Shown here: positions 34,799 to 43,780 of the stretch, piece by piece | Position numbering within the stretch: position 1 is the stretch's first letter | How the letters are laid out: each line of letters opens with the position of its first letter | From: Paraburkholderia piptadeniae | GTDB lineage: Bacteria > Pseudomonadota > Gammaproteobacteria > Burkholderiales > Burkholderiaceae | Direction of reading: 5' to 3' | Length of the DNA: 64,000 nucleotides | Assembly: GCF_900007165.1 (NCBI RefSeq) | Contig: NZ_CYGY02000009.1 | Span: forward strand, 104,943-168,942 | Notes under the pieces: model-generated | Database searches by the model: none | What the model saw: only the letters and a program-made list of their open reading frames with translations | What the model was told of the DNA's origin: nothing | Position numbers and translations under genes: made by a program

Positions 34799-36475
34799 TC
34801 AGTGCCAGTCGATCTCGTAGAGAATCTGCCCCTGCCATGCGTGGCCGGTGGCCTGATACGCTTTCTCCCAGATGCCGTCTGGCGTGTAATACGCCACTAC
34901 TTCGCGCTTGGTGAAGCCGTTGCCGTCGCACAGATTCAGCAGGATTTCGAATCCCGCGCATGACGCGGCCTCGCCAGTACCGGGCCGTGCTGGCGGATAC
35001 GGCAACACCAGCCATTCGATGCCTTCCTTCCGCAGGTACTCGGCCGTTTTGCCGGCGAACAGGTAGGGCGTGAATTCGCTATCGACCAGCCCGCCGAGGT
35101 CGTAGATTCGCCGGTGGCTGTAAAAGCCGATGCCGCCGATGTCGAACGACGCGACCTTCGCGTCGGCTGGAAGGTGGTCCGCGAGCCACTCGCCCATCCG
35201 TACGTGAGTACCGTTGATGTGCTGAATGCCGTCGTCGGCGATGTTCGACCATTCGACGAGCGAAGCGAGCGCCAGCGCGAACGTGAAGCAGAGCGCGAGT
35301 GAGTCATAGCGGCGCCGCGCCTGTTGCGACCAGCCCGCCGCGCCCCTTTTCCCCCCGCGACGTGCAAGAGCACGGCCGAGTTCGAGCAGTCCCAGCGCGA
35401 TCATCGGGAGCACGAACACGAGCAGCATCGCCTGATACCTCATGCCGTGGCCGATTGTCGGAAAAAGAAAGAAATACGCGCCGAAGTTCGCGAGCGAGAG
35501 GGCGATCAGGAACAGCGTGCGCCACGCGCGCCTCCTGACGAGCCTTATCGTGGCGAATACGGCGAGTGCGCCGATCGCAACGGAGATGACGATGCGGGCG
35601 ACAGTCGACAGTTCGCCCTTGCCAAAATCGACGAATGTGCTGGCCACCTGGAAAAGACAGGCTTTGATGAAGTGGAGAATGATGCCGAGCCGGAACGTAT
35701 CGGTGGTGCCGAAGTTCAGCCACTTACGGCCGCTCACCGTGACGGGAAGCAGCGAATGGGACGTCAGCCAGTTGTTCGCGACGACGAACGAAATCGCCGC
35801 GACGCATGGTAACGCGAGCACGAAGAGCGAGCGCCAGCGCCTCGTGGTCAGGTAAGCGCCAGCGAGGAACAGCGGTACGAAAACGACGGCTTCCGGACGC
35901 GTCACGATCGCGCCGCCCAGCAACACGCCCGCCACGAGGATCGGCGGCAGACCCGCAACGGGTCGCCGCGTGAACAGGAAATGGGCGGAGAGGAAGGTGG
36001 TTGCCACCAGCAGCAAGTGCTCCATGCCCGTCGAGACAAGCCACGCGAAATTGCCGTACAGCGCCGGCAGCGCGACGAGCGCCATGCGTTCCAGCGGCGG
36101 CAACTCGTCCCGTTGCGCCGCGAACCACAGCGCGACCAGAACGACCGCGAACAGCGCGACGTTCAGCGCGAGCAGGAAAGTCGAGGGCTCCACACCCGGC
36201 AGGAACCGGTAGTTGACGGCGATGATCCATGGCCAGATGGCGCTCGACGAACCCGAGGACGCGATGCCGGGAATGAATCCCGGGATGCCGTATTCCGCCG
36301 CATTTCGCCCGACCACCTGGTGAATCCAAGAATCGTCGAGTGGAAAGCCGTGGTTCTTCAGCACGGGCCACCCGATGGCGATGACGCCGGCAACAAAGCC
36401 GCCGATTGCAACGAGCGCGGGGAAAATGTGCGTGCGGCCGCGTTGACGGGTGGCGGCGTCGAGGGTGGTTTCCAT
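34799..36475 (-). CDS. Multi-pass membrane protein, GT-C glycosyltransferase-like
   Basis: A 558-residue protein with roughly ten hydrophobic segments and a soluble C-terminal domain of about 130 residues. After the first membrane helix comes FPLDDSWIHQVVGRNAAEYG, the kind of acidic loop seen in lipid-linked-sugar-using GT-C enzymes. The C-terminus (DAKVASFDIGGIGFYSHRRI, then DLGGL) is typical of bacterial GT-C-like proteins. Donor and acceptor are unknown; position at the edge of the polysaccharide region suggests glycan modification. The start at 36475 is the first ATG giving a normal N-terminus. Confidence 0.7.
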   Translation of the reverse strand: METTLDAATRQRGRTHIFPALVAIGGFVAGVIAIGWPVLKNHGFPLDDSWIHQVVGRNAAEYGIPGFIPGIASSGSSSAIWPWIIAVNYRFLPGVEPSTFLLALNVALFAVVLVALWFAAQRDELPPLERMALVALPALYGNFAWLVSTGMEHLLLVATTFLSAHFLFTRRPVAGLPPILVAGVLLGGAIVTRPEAVVFVPLFLAGAYLTTRRWRSLFVLALPCVAAISFVVANNWLTSHSLLPVTVSGRKWLNFGTTDTFRLGIILHFIKACLFQVASTFVDFGKGELSTVARIVISVAIGALAVFATIRLVRRRAWRTLFLIALSLANFGAYFFLFPTIGHGMRYQAMLLVFVLPMIALGLLELGRALARRGGKRGAAGWSQQARRRYDSLALCFTFALALASLVEWSNIADDGIQHINGTHVRMGEWLADHLPADAKVASFDIGGIGFYSHRRIYDLGGLVDSEFTPYLFAGKTAEYLRKEGIEWLVLPYPPARPGTGEAASCAGFEILLNLCDGNGFTKREVVAYYTPDGIWEKAYQATGHAWQGQILYEIDWH

Positions 36476-36613
36476 TGGCAGGCGGGGGCGGGTGTCAGTG
36501 GATAAGCATGGCGATGCTAGGCGGTTTCGTTGCCAGGGAAAGTGCTCCGGCGCACGAAAGTCAGGCTGTGCGTGCGATATAAATGAGTCGCTAAAGAGGG
36601 GATTCACGCAACG

Positions 36614-38221
36614 ATGCGAACGGCTCAGCTTGACTCACGACCGCGGGACGAAAAGTCCAGGGAACGCTGGTACTCGACGAAATCCGCGTACCCGCTGGCG
36701 ATATTGGTCGTGCTGGCTTTGGGCGCAGCGATCGGGGCGGCATTCGGCTTCCTGACGCACGACTCGTGGAATTACCTGCTTCTCGCGCAATCGCTCAAGC
36801 GCGGGGAAGGGTGTTCGATCGCTGGCTCGTATTTCGCGATGTTTCCGTGCGGTTATCCGCTTGCGATCGCACTGACCGCGCCTTCCGCCGACATGGCGAG
36901 CCTGATGATGAGCAGCAAGGGCACGAACGTAATCCTGCTGTTCTTCGCGTTCCTGTTGCTCAAGCGTACGTTCCACAACGTGCTCGTTCCCACATTCGTG
37001 ATCGTCAACCCGTTCACGATCGCGTTGTTTCTGTATACGTGGTCCGAGAACCTGTTTCTGCTCGCCTGCTGCGGTAGCCTGTTCGCGCTCTCGCGCGCGC
37101 ATCGGGGCGGCGCGCGATATCCGTATGGCGCGGTCGCGCTGCTGACGTTCTTCCTGCTCGTAGGCGTGTCGTCGCGCTACTTTTTCGCGCCTTTCGCGGC
37201 GGTTGTTTTCTTGTGCGCGTGGCTGGTGTATGGCTCGCGCACCGCGATCAGGACATTGCCCGCGTTTGTCGTCGCGGCGCTGTTCTTCGTGGCCTACCTG
37301 AAGTTCAACATGGCGCTCACCGGGATGGCCACGGGCATGCCGCGCATCCCCGCGCCGGAGACGCCCGCTTTCCTGGTGTTCCGCTTCGTTCGGCAACTGA
37401 CGAAGGAGGTGGTGGTCCTGGGCGTTTCGGTCTCGGCGCTGTTGCGGATGACCCGGAAATATTGGTCGAAGCGATCGGAGGACAGAACCGGGGGCGAGAC
37501 CGGCGTGCCCGAATCACGGTTGCTGGCCCTCGTGGGTGGGGGCTTTCTGCTGCTTGCTTTCTCTCTACGGTTGCGGACCCAGTACGACCTGTACGACCCC
37601 CGAACGCTCAGCTATGGGCTGACGTTCGTCGTCGCCGGGATGGCCGGATTGCGGACGCACATCCCGACGCCCAGGTTTCCGGCCGGGCCGGTGCTGATCT
37701 ACGGCCTGCTCGTCGCGCTGGCGGCCCCGGCCGACGCGGTGGCGTACTCGGGTAGTGCATTGCTGCCGATGCTGAAGGACGCGCTGGCGAACGGGTACGC
37801 ATCACCCGTCGCCCCGTTGGCGCGCTATCACAGCCCTGCAACGAACGCTGACCTGATCGTGACAGTGCGGCGGCCCCCCCGCGTCGCCGAGACCGTGGAC
37901 GATGAAGCGCGCCTCTACTATCCGAAACATGCAACAGTCGTCGAGATTCGTACCGGCCCGTACTCGAAGCCCGATAGCGTGGCGGATATCAGGAAGGACA
38001 TCGCCAGCCGTCATGCCCATGCGTGCGTGATCGATTTCACGTCATTCGCGACGCGCGAGGATTTAAAGCGTCACCTCGACGGGTCGTTTCCCGTCGCGTT
38101 TTCGTCCGGTTCGGGCGGATGGTTGCCCGCTACCGTGTATCAGCGGAGTTTCGATCCGGGCATGAGAGATTACCTCCTGTCGATCTTTCAGCCAGGACGA
38201 TTTGTTCCGTGCCCTTCATGA
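36614..38221 (+). CDS. Multi-pass membrane protein, putative GT-C type
   Basis: A 535-residue protein with about ten hydrophobic segments and a soluble C-terminal region of about 140 residues. The segment after the first helix, THDSWNYLLLAQSLKRGEG, resembles the first periplasmic loop of GT-C glycosyltransferases. It is divergent from the previous membrane protein (138 bases apart), with which it shares the DSW feature. It lies 91 bases before the adenylation-domain gene. A catalytic role is not proven. Codon use has slightly less G/C third-position bias than the housekeeping genes. Confidence 0.65.
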   Translation: MRTAQLDSRPRDEKSRERWYSTKSAYPLAILVVLALGAAIGAAFGFLTHDSWNYLLLAQSLKRGEGCSIAGSYFAMFPCGYPLAIALTAPSADMASLMMSSKGTNVILLFFAFLLLKRTFHNVLVPTFVIVNPFTIALFLYTWSENLFLLACCGSLFALSRAHRGGARYPYGAVALLTFFLLVGVSSRYFFAPFAAVVFLCAWLVYGSRTAIRTLPAFVVAALFFVAYLKFNMALTGMATGMPRIPAPETPAFLVFRFVRQLTKEVVVLGVSVSALLRMTRKYWSKRSEDRTGGETGVPESRLLALVGGGFLLLAFSLRLRTQYDLYDPRTLSYGLTFVVAGMAGLRTHIPTPRFPAGPVLIYGLLVALAAPADAVAYSGSALLPMLKDALANGYASPVAPLARYHSPATNADLIVTVRRPPRVAETVDDEARLYYPKHATVVEIRTGPYSKPDSVADIRKDIASRHAHACVIDFTSFATREDLKRHLDGSFPVAFSSGSGGWLPATVYQRSFDPGMRDYLLSIFQPGRFVPCPS

Positions 38222-38312
38222 GAATGCGATTCAATGTGGTTTGCTGAACAGAGTCACGCCGACCGTGGGAATTACCCTTGCTGGCCGAATTCCATCGCAC
38301 GGGCAGGCGACG

Positions 38313-39785
38313 ATGAATCACAAAGCACCTGGCAAGCGCATTTCCGACCGCTTCGTGGAGCAGGTAGCGCGGGCGCCTGACGCGATCGCCCTATCGTCCG
38401 TGGCGGGCGAGCTGACGTATCGCTCGCTTCATGAGCGGGCGACGTCGCTTGCGGATCGCATCCGCGACAGCTGCGAGTCGCCCGTGCGCCGTGTCGCGGT
38501 CATCGCCGGGCGCGGGGCTGACTTCGTCGTAGCGGTGCTCGCTTGCAGCCTCAGCAATGGAACGTTCGTCGTACTGGATGCCGCTTATCCCGATGCACGT
38601 ATCGGACAGTTGCTCGACATTTGCCGGCCAGGCCTGATACTCGCGGCTGGCGGAGCCGGTCTCGTCGAGCGGTGTCGCAGCATCGCGCGTGCTTCGGGTA
38701 AGGCCGTCATGAGCGTGCAGAGTGTGCAGTCAGAGCTGGCGTGTCCGCCCATCCCGCGGTTGCGCCTGGACGACAGGCACGACGAACCGGACCACAGCAT
38801 TCCGGGGCAGCCCGCCTATCTTCTCTTTACGTCGGGTTCGACGGGTGCGCCCAAATGCGTGGCGGTTTCACACGCGCCGCTGATTCATTTCGTCGAGTGG
38901 CACGCGCAAAAAGCCGGCGTGTCGCGATCGGATCGCTTCAGCCTGTTGTCGGGCCTCTCGCACGACCCTGTCATGAGGGATATCTTCACGCCCCTATCGG
39001 TCGGCGCGCGGCTGATGATTCCGGCTCAGGAAGCGATCGTCGCACCGGGACAGTTGCGTCAGTGGTTCCATGAGCAAGGGATCACGATCGCGCACCTCAC
39101 GCCGTCGATGGGCCGCCTGCTATGCGCGCAGGCAAAGGCGGCGCCGGAGTTGAGCGCGTTGCGCCGGGTGTTCTGGGGTGGAGAACGGTTGACTCGGGAC
39201 GTCGTGAAAGCCCTCCACGGCGTAGCGCCTCGCGCGTTGCAGACAAACTATTACGGTTGCACGGAGACGCCCCAGGCCATCTGCTGTTTCGATGTCGAGC
39301 CGGACGCCGTAGGTGAGGACATTCCGATCGGCCGGCCCGTCGATGGCTTCGAGCTTTTTATCTCCGATGAAAGCGGCGAACCCGCGGCGCCGGGAACGCC
39401 GGGGGAAATCTGCGTGCGCTCGCCGTTCCTGTCGATGGGATACATGTCGAAGGGCGAACTCGTCGCGGCGGAGCAGCCGGATTTCTACCGCACCGGCGAT
39501 TTTGGCGCACGCGACAAGCATGGCATTTTCAGCGTGATGGGGCGCCGCGACGATCAGGTCAAGATACGCGGGTTTCGCGTCGACCTGAACGAGATCAGCG
39601 CGGGATTGCGGGCCCTTGACGGTGTCGAATGGGCCATGTCGCTGCCGTTCGACGAAGCGAACGGTCAACGCATCGAATCGTTCTTGCAGGTGTCGGGCCA
39701 TCTCTGGGACGCGAATGGATTGCAGCGCGCGCTGGCTGGGCGCCTGCCATGGCTACATGGTGCCCGCGCGCGTGCACTTTCTTGA
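38313..39785 (+). CDS. Amino-acid adenylation domain (first part of a frameshifted A-PCP-acyltransferase gene)
   Basis: A 490-residue NRPS-type adenylation domain with core motifs A3 (FTSGSTGAPKCVAVSH, near 172), A5 (NYYGCTETPQ), A7 (YRTGDFGARDKHG) and A8 (GRRDDQVKIRGFRVDLNEI). The substrate-pocket segment LSHDPVMRD keeps an aspartate near the GrsA Asp235 position, which suggests an alpha-amino acid. The A10 motif is missing here: the frame departs from homology at about 39750 and stops at 39785, while the expected continuation (YMVPARVHF... NGKVDR) lies in the next frame. The ATG at 38313 is chosen; an in-frame start at 38202 overlaps the previous gene. Confidence 0.8.
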   Translation: MNHKAPGKRISDRFVEQVARAPDAIALSSVAGELTYRSLHERATSLADRIRDSCESPVRRVAVIAGRGADFVVAVLACSLSNGTFVVLDAAYPDARIGQLLDICRPGLILAAGGAGLVERCRSIARASGKAVMSVQSVQSELACPPIPRLRLDDRHDEPDHSIPGQPAYLLFTSGSTGAPKCVAVSHAPLIHFVEWHAQKAGVSRSDRFSLLSGLSHDPVMRDIFTPLSVGARLMIPAQEAIVAPGQLRQWFHEQGITIAHLTPSMGRLLCAQAKAAPELSALRRVFWGGERLTRDVVKALHGVAPRALQTNYYGCTETPQAICCFDVEPDAVGEDIPIGRPVDGFELFISDESGEPAAPGTPGEICVRSPFLSMGYMSKGELVAAEQPDFYRTGDFGARDKHGIFSVMGRRDDQVKIRGFRVDLNEISAGLRALDGVEWAMSLPFDEANGQRIESFLQVSGHLWDANGLQRALAGRLPWLHGARARALS

Positions 39786-41121
39786 CGGGCCGCCCCTCCT
39801 GCCGAACGGCAAGGTGGACCGCCTCGCATTGAAGCGCCTCGCGCAAGCGCACACGCCGATGCCAGCAGTAGTGGAAAGCGCGCCTCAATCAGGCGAGGAG
39901 GCCGCGCTGATCGGTAAATGGGCGGCGATTTTTCCCGGCGAGACGCTTTCGGCGCGCAATACCTTCAAATCGCTCGGCGGCGACTCGCTGAGCTATGTGG
40001 AGGCTTATCTGGCAGCAGAGGCGTTGCCGGGAACGCTCCCCGCGGATTGGGCCGACCAGCCCATCGCCCGGCTCGCGCGGCTGCGGCGCACCGGGCATTC
40101 GTTCTGGGCCGTTATCGACTCGACGATCGTGATCCGCTGTGTGGCTATTCTGATGATCATCGCCTATCACGCTCAACTGTTCCCGGGAGGGAACGGGCTG
40201 ACCAGCGTGTTCTTCCTGATCAGTGGCTACGTGTTCGGCACGCTCAAGCTCCCAGCCGATCTACGCGAGTTCCGCGCGGCCGATTCGCTGAGCGCGATGA
40301 AGCGGATTTTCGTGCCGGCGCTGGTCTTCGCGCTATTGACGTGTGCGATCAAGGTGGCCCTGGGCAAACGGTTTCCGACAGAGGCGCTGCAGTTCTACGC
40401 AAACTGGATTGACTACGCCGAATTGACGGCGCACGGCGGGCAGGTGGAGCCGCTTGCCTCGATCTTCTGGTACGTCGATAGCCTGCTGCAGGTGATCGCG
40501 CTGACCACCCTGGCTGCCCTGGCGGCGAAATTCCTGTCAAGGGCTGCCTCGGTCACGATCCGCGCGACGCGCTTTGCGGTCTGCCTTTTCGCGCTCGGGG
40601 TGGTGTTGCGGGTCGCGTTTCTGCTCGCGCTGCATCCGGAATATTTCAGGACCGGGATCGAAGAACTGTCGGTTTGGCAGCTCTCGTCACTTGGCAATCT
40701 GGCGCCTTTCGCGTTAGGCATGACGCTCACGCAATGGATACGCGGGGGCAACCGCGTGATGGCCACGATTGTGCTTCTCGCATATGGCCTGGTCGATGCG
40801 CAGATCTTCGGGCTTTACCGTGGGTTGGCGATGGCCTTCACCGGATTGTGCATGGTCTGGCAGCCAACCATACGGGTGCCGCGTTTTGCTGCGCGATTCA
40901 TTCGCACGATCGCGGGCAGTGCGCTCTTTATCTACCTATCGCACCAGATTTTCTTCGCGACCGCCAACGGGCTGCTTCGCAAGGAGATGCTGGTCGTCGA
41001 CCTGCTTGCCGGGATTCTTGGCGGGGTTGCGGTGAGTCTGCTGTGGTCGCGGTTCGAAAGAGGGCTGAACGCGATGGGCGGATTCGTTTTGCGGATGACT
41101 GGCGTGGATCGTCAGGGGTAA
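39757..41121 (+). CDS. Carrier domain plus acyltransferase-3 (second part of the frameshifted gene)
   Basis: This frame begins exactly where the A domain is broken. It encodes the A10 lysine motif NGKVDRLALKRL, a carrier domain with the phosphopantetheine site FKSLGGDSLSYVEAYL (serine codon 39985), and a C-terminal integral membrane acyltransferase-3 domain with the family Arg/His pair in VIRCVAILMIIAYHAQ and about ten hydrophobic segments. I place the start at ATG 39757 for convenience; the frame is open from 39616. Removing one base at 39750-39754 fuses both frames into one protein of about 935 residues. Predicted role: load an acyl or aminoacyl group and transfer it across the inner membrane to a glycan. 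Confidence 0.75.
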   Translation: MVPARVHFLDGPPLLPNGKVDRLALKRLAQAHTPMPAVVESAPQSGEEAALIGKWAAIFPGETLSARNTFKSLGGDSLSYVEAYLAAEALPGTLPADWADQPIARLARLRRTGHSFWAVIDSTIVIRCVAILMIIAYHAQLFPGGNGLTSVFFLISGYVFGTLKLPADLREFRAADSLSAMKRIFVPALVFALLTCAIKVALGKRFPTEALQFYANWIDYAELTAHGGQVEPLASIFWYVDSLLQVIALTTLAALAAKFLSRAASVTIRATRFAVCLFALGVVLRVAFLLALHPEYFRTGIEELSVWQLSSLGNLAPFALGMTLTQWIRGGNRVMATIVLLAYGLVDAQIFGLYRGLAMAFTGLCMVWQPTIRVPRFAARFIRTIAGSALFIYLSHQIFFATANGLLRKEMLVVDLLAGILGGVAVSLLWSRFERGLNAMGGFVLRMTGVDRQG

Positions 41122-41127
41122 ACGGTT

Positions 41128-42009
41128 TCACTTGCGGGCGCTTCGGGTTGGTGGCAGCGCATAAACGCGTACCCAGTCGACAGCGAACGTGGAGCCGTCC
41201 ACCACCTTGGAGAGCGGCCAGCCGCCGCCGAGCGCGTAGTCGATCATCATGTAGTACGGCCCCGTCATATAGCCGGCGCTGCCCGAGGTCGGAATCTGGT
41301 TCGTCTTTACGCCGTCGATGTACCAGGTAATGTGCTCCGGATCGATCTGGCAGCCGTAAATGTGGAAATCCTCCCAGGGCTTCGCGCCGTTCGGCATGCG
41401 CGTGAACGGCGAATAAAGCTGCTTGCCCGTCGGCTGCGCGCCACCTGCCGGCCAGTTATGGCTCGCCTGCTGGATGACGGCGTTGCCGTCCGTGTACGTA
41501 TTGCCGTACCACTCGAAAATGTCGATTTCGGACGTGTTTTGCGAGCCGAAATTCAGGTTCGTCGAACTCACGAGCCAGAACGCGGGCCATGAACCGGTGC
41601 CCGATTGCGGCATTCTCGCGCGCACTTCGAAATAGCCGTAAAGCTGGGAAAATCCGTTGCCTTGTCCGTCAATCGACGAGATATTGCCCGAGCGCCAGTT
41701 GCCGGCCGTGTCCTTGAACGCCTTGATCGACAGCACGCCATTCGCAACGCCAAGTGCGCCAATGTCCCACCGCGACGCGGAGTAGTTTCCGGCCGGCCCA
41801 TAGGGCGGCGCGTAGTACCACGTCGCATTGCCCTTCGGCGATTGGGTGGTTGCGCTCAGGCGGTCGAACTCGTCGGAAAAGGTCAGCGTGTAGCCGGTCA
41901 GGTCGATGTCGCCATGCGCCGTTGTCGAGTCAGTTGCCCCGATGGCCGGATTTCCCTTCATCACGCAAGCCGCGATCAACACCATCACCATCGACACCGG
42001 ACGGTTCAT
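41128..42009 (-). CDS. Secreted GH16 beta-glucanase
   Basis: A 293-residue exported glycoside hydrolase of family 16. A signal peptide ends near NPAIGA. The catalytic signature is SEIDIFEWYG, with the nucleophile and acid/base glutamates, and the usual beta-sandwich segments (LTFSDEFDRL, YGYFEVRARMPQSGTGSWPA, ITWYIDGVKT) are present. GH16 enzymes cut beta-1,3 or beta-1,3-1,4 glucans and related polymers; in EPS loci they trim the polymer (ExoK/ExsH-like). The ATG at 42009 has AAAGGAG 7 bases upstream. It is convergent with the acyltransferase gene, 6 bases apart. Confidence 0.9.
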   Translation of the reverse strand: MNRPVSMVMVLIAACVMKGNPAIGATDSTTAHGDIDLTGYTLTFSDEFDRLSATTQSPKGNATWYYAPPYGPAGNYSASRWDIGALGVANGVLSIKAFKDTAGNWRSGNISSIDGQGNGFSQLYGYFEVRARMPQSGTGSWPAFWLVSSTNLNFGSQNTSEIDIFEWYGNTYTDGNAVIQQASHNWPAGGAQPTGKQLYSPFTRMPNGAKPWEDFHIYGCQIDPEHITWYIDGVKTNQIPTSGSAGYMTGPYYMMIDYALGGGWPLSKVVDGSTFAVDWVRVYALPPTRSARK

Positions 42010-42194
42010 CGCCAATCTCCTTTCTCTGTCTTTCGCTCAACAAGGCGGCATGTAAAGCGTGCCTTGCATCATGCGTTTTTTTGCGCGAGCGCTTTGTTAT
42101 GCAACGCACTCTCAGAGATTGATCCAGATGGCGGCCGGCCGTGGCGCACGATATAAACGGATACTGGAAAATGCGTCTGCGAAGGATCGACAAC

Positions 42195-43742
42195 ATGGAA
42201 ATTCATATATTCGGCGTGCTCGTGCTCGTGTTGGGCCTGCTCGCGCTGAACGTCGATTCCCGGTGGTCCATCTACTTTCTCGTCGTAAGTTGGCTTTTTT
42301 CGAGCGCGGCCAGCCTTTCGCTGCCGGCACTGGGCGGCATGGGCATTCCTGCCGATAATCTGTTTCTTCTCTTCATCTTCATCCGCGCGTTCAATATAGG
42401 CGGCACGGCGGGATTGTGGCGGCCGCTGGCGCCCGGCAGCCCCGGTTTTCCGCTGCTATGCCTCGCCATCGTGGCGCTGGTGGGCGCGTGGTTCCTGCCG
42501 CGCGCGTTCGCGGGCGCCACCAACGTGTTCGCGATCAGCCACGGCCCCGCCGATCCCAATGCGATTGGGCCAGTGCCGCTCGGCCCGGTGTCCGGAAACT
42601 TCACGCAGTCGGTGTATTTCATCAACGACGTGGCGGTCTATTGCTGCATGACGATTCTTCTCGTCAGGAAGGACGGCTACCGGCATCTTGCGCAAGCCAT
42701 GCTCGTGCTCGCGGGGTTGAACGTGGTCGCAGGCGTCATCGATATGGTGTCGGGTGCCGCCGGGATGAACGTGCTGAGCGTGCTCAAGACTGCGGACTAC
42801 GCAATTCACGACGGCGAGGAAGTGGGCGGGCTTCGGCGCCTTACAGGGACATTTACGGAGGCGTCCACGTTTGCCGGTTTCACGATGCTGTTATTCGCGT
42901 TCACGGCCAATATGTGGCTGTTCGGTTACCGGCCGCGTGTCACCGGCCTGATTGCCTTCGGGTCGGCCGTGCTGGTCTTGCTGTCCACGTCGGCCACCGC
43001 ATATGTCGGATTCGTCGCCTATCTGATGGTGCTGCTGTTCAGCCGTTGCGACCGGATTTTCCCGCGAAGCCGCGCGAGAAAGGGATATTTGTTCGCCGCC
43101 GTGGGTTGGATCGCCATCGTTGCGCTGATATTAGGTCTGGTATTCAAGCCGGGCCTCGTCGAATCGGTGGCCAACTTCTTCAACGACTCGGTTGTTGCCA
43201 AGGCCGACAGCGATTCTGGACGCGAACGCGGCGCGTGGAACCAGCAGGCGCTCACCAATCTGGTCGAGACCTATGGGTTTGGTATCGGGCTCGGTAGCGC
43301 GCGGACCTCCAGTTTTGTCCTCGCGCTGCTTTCGAACCTCGGCTTCGTCGGCGCAGTGCTGTTCGGCGTGTTCGCGTGGAACTGCCTCGCCGCCGCGATC
43401 CCGGCGCGGGCGCCGCTGTTCGATCGCATGGTCTGCTACGCCGTGCGGCAGTCCATGTTCGCATCGCTGATCATGGGGTCCATAGCGGGCACGATGTTCA
43501 ACCTCGGATCGTGTTTTTATCTGTTCGCCGCTGCGGCGACCACGGTGTCGTTCACCGCGCGCAGGGCAGCGCCCGTTCGTCGCGCGAACGGCGCCCGTCT
43601 TGACGACCCGCCACCGGCAGCGCCTCTGCCGCGGCACGCGTGGCTGCCGCCGAAGGTGCCCGGCGATACGGCGAGTCCCGCGGCGCCACTGCTTGAAACC
43701 AAACGCGAGAGCCGCCTGCCCGCATGGCCATACAAAGGTTGA
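42195..43742 (+). CDS. wzy: O-antigen/EPS polymerase-like membrane protein (Wzy)
   Basis: A 515-residue protein with about ten to twelve hydrophobic segments and a large central periplasmic loop (RRLTGTFTEASTFAGFTMLL, with the Arg/Thr/Glu pattern common in O-antigen ligases and polymerases). The C-terminal 60 residues are a Pro/Arg-rich cytoplasmic tail. In a Wzx/Wzy pathway it would polymerise repeat units in the periplasm. ATG 42195 has AAGGA 8 bases upstream; in-frame GTG 42141 and ATG 42171 are alternatives. The flippase gene follows 38 bases later. The family call rests on topology and position. Confidence 0.75.
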   Translation: MEIHIFGVLVLVLGLLALNVDSRWSIYFLVVSWLFSSAASLSLPALGGMGIPADNLFLLFIFIRAFNIGGTAGLWRPLAPGSPGFPLLCLAIVALVGAWFLPRAFAGATNVFAISHGPADPNAIGPVPLGPVSGNFTQSVYFINDVAVYCCMTILLVRKDGYRHLAQAMLVLAGLNVVAGVIDMVSGAAGMNVLSVLKTADYAIHDGEEVGGLRRLTGTFTEASTFAGFTMLLFAFTANMWLFGYRPRVTGLIAFGSAVLVLLSTSATAYVGFVAYLMVLLFSRCDRIFPRSRARKGYLFAAVGWIAIVALILGLVFKPGLVESVANFFNDSVVAKADSDSGRERGAWNQQALTNLVETYGFGIGLGSARTSSFVLALLSNLGFVGAVLFGVFAWNCLAAAIPARAPLFDRMVCYAVRQSMFASLIMGSIAGTMFNLGSCFYLFAAAATTVSFTARRAAPVRRANGARLDDPPPAAPLPRHAWLPPKVPGDTASPAAPLLETKRESRLPAWPYKG

Positions 43743-43780
43743 CCCAACAACAACGCAGCAATGCCGGCTGACAAAGCATC

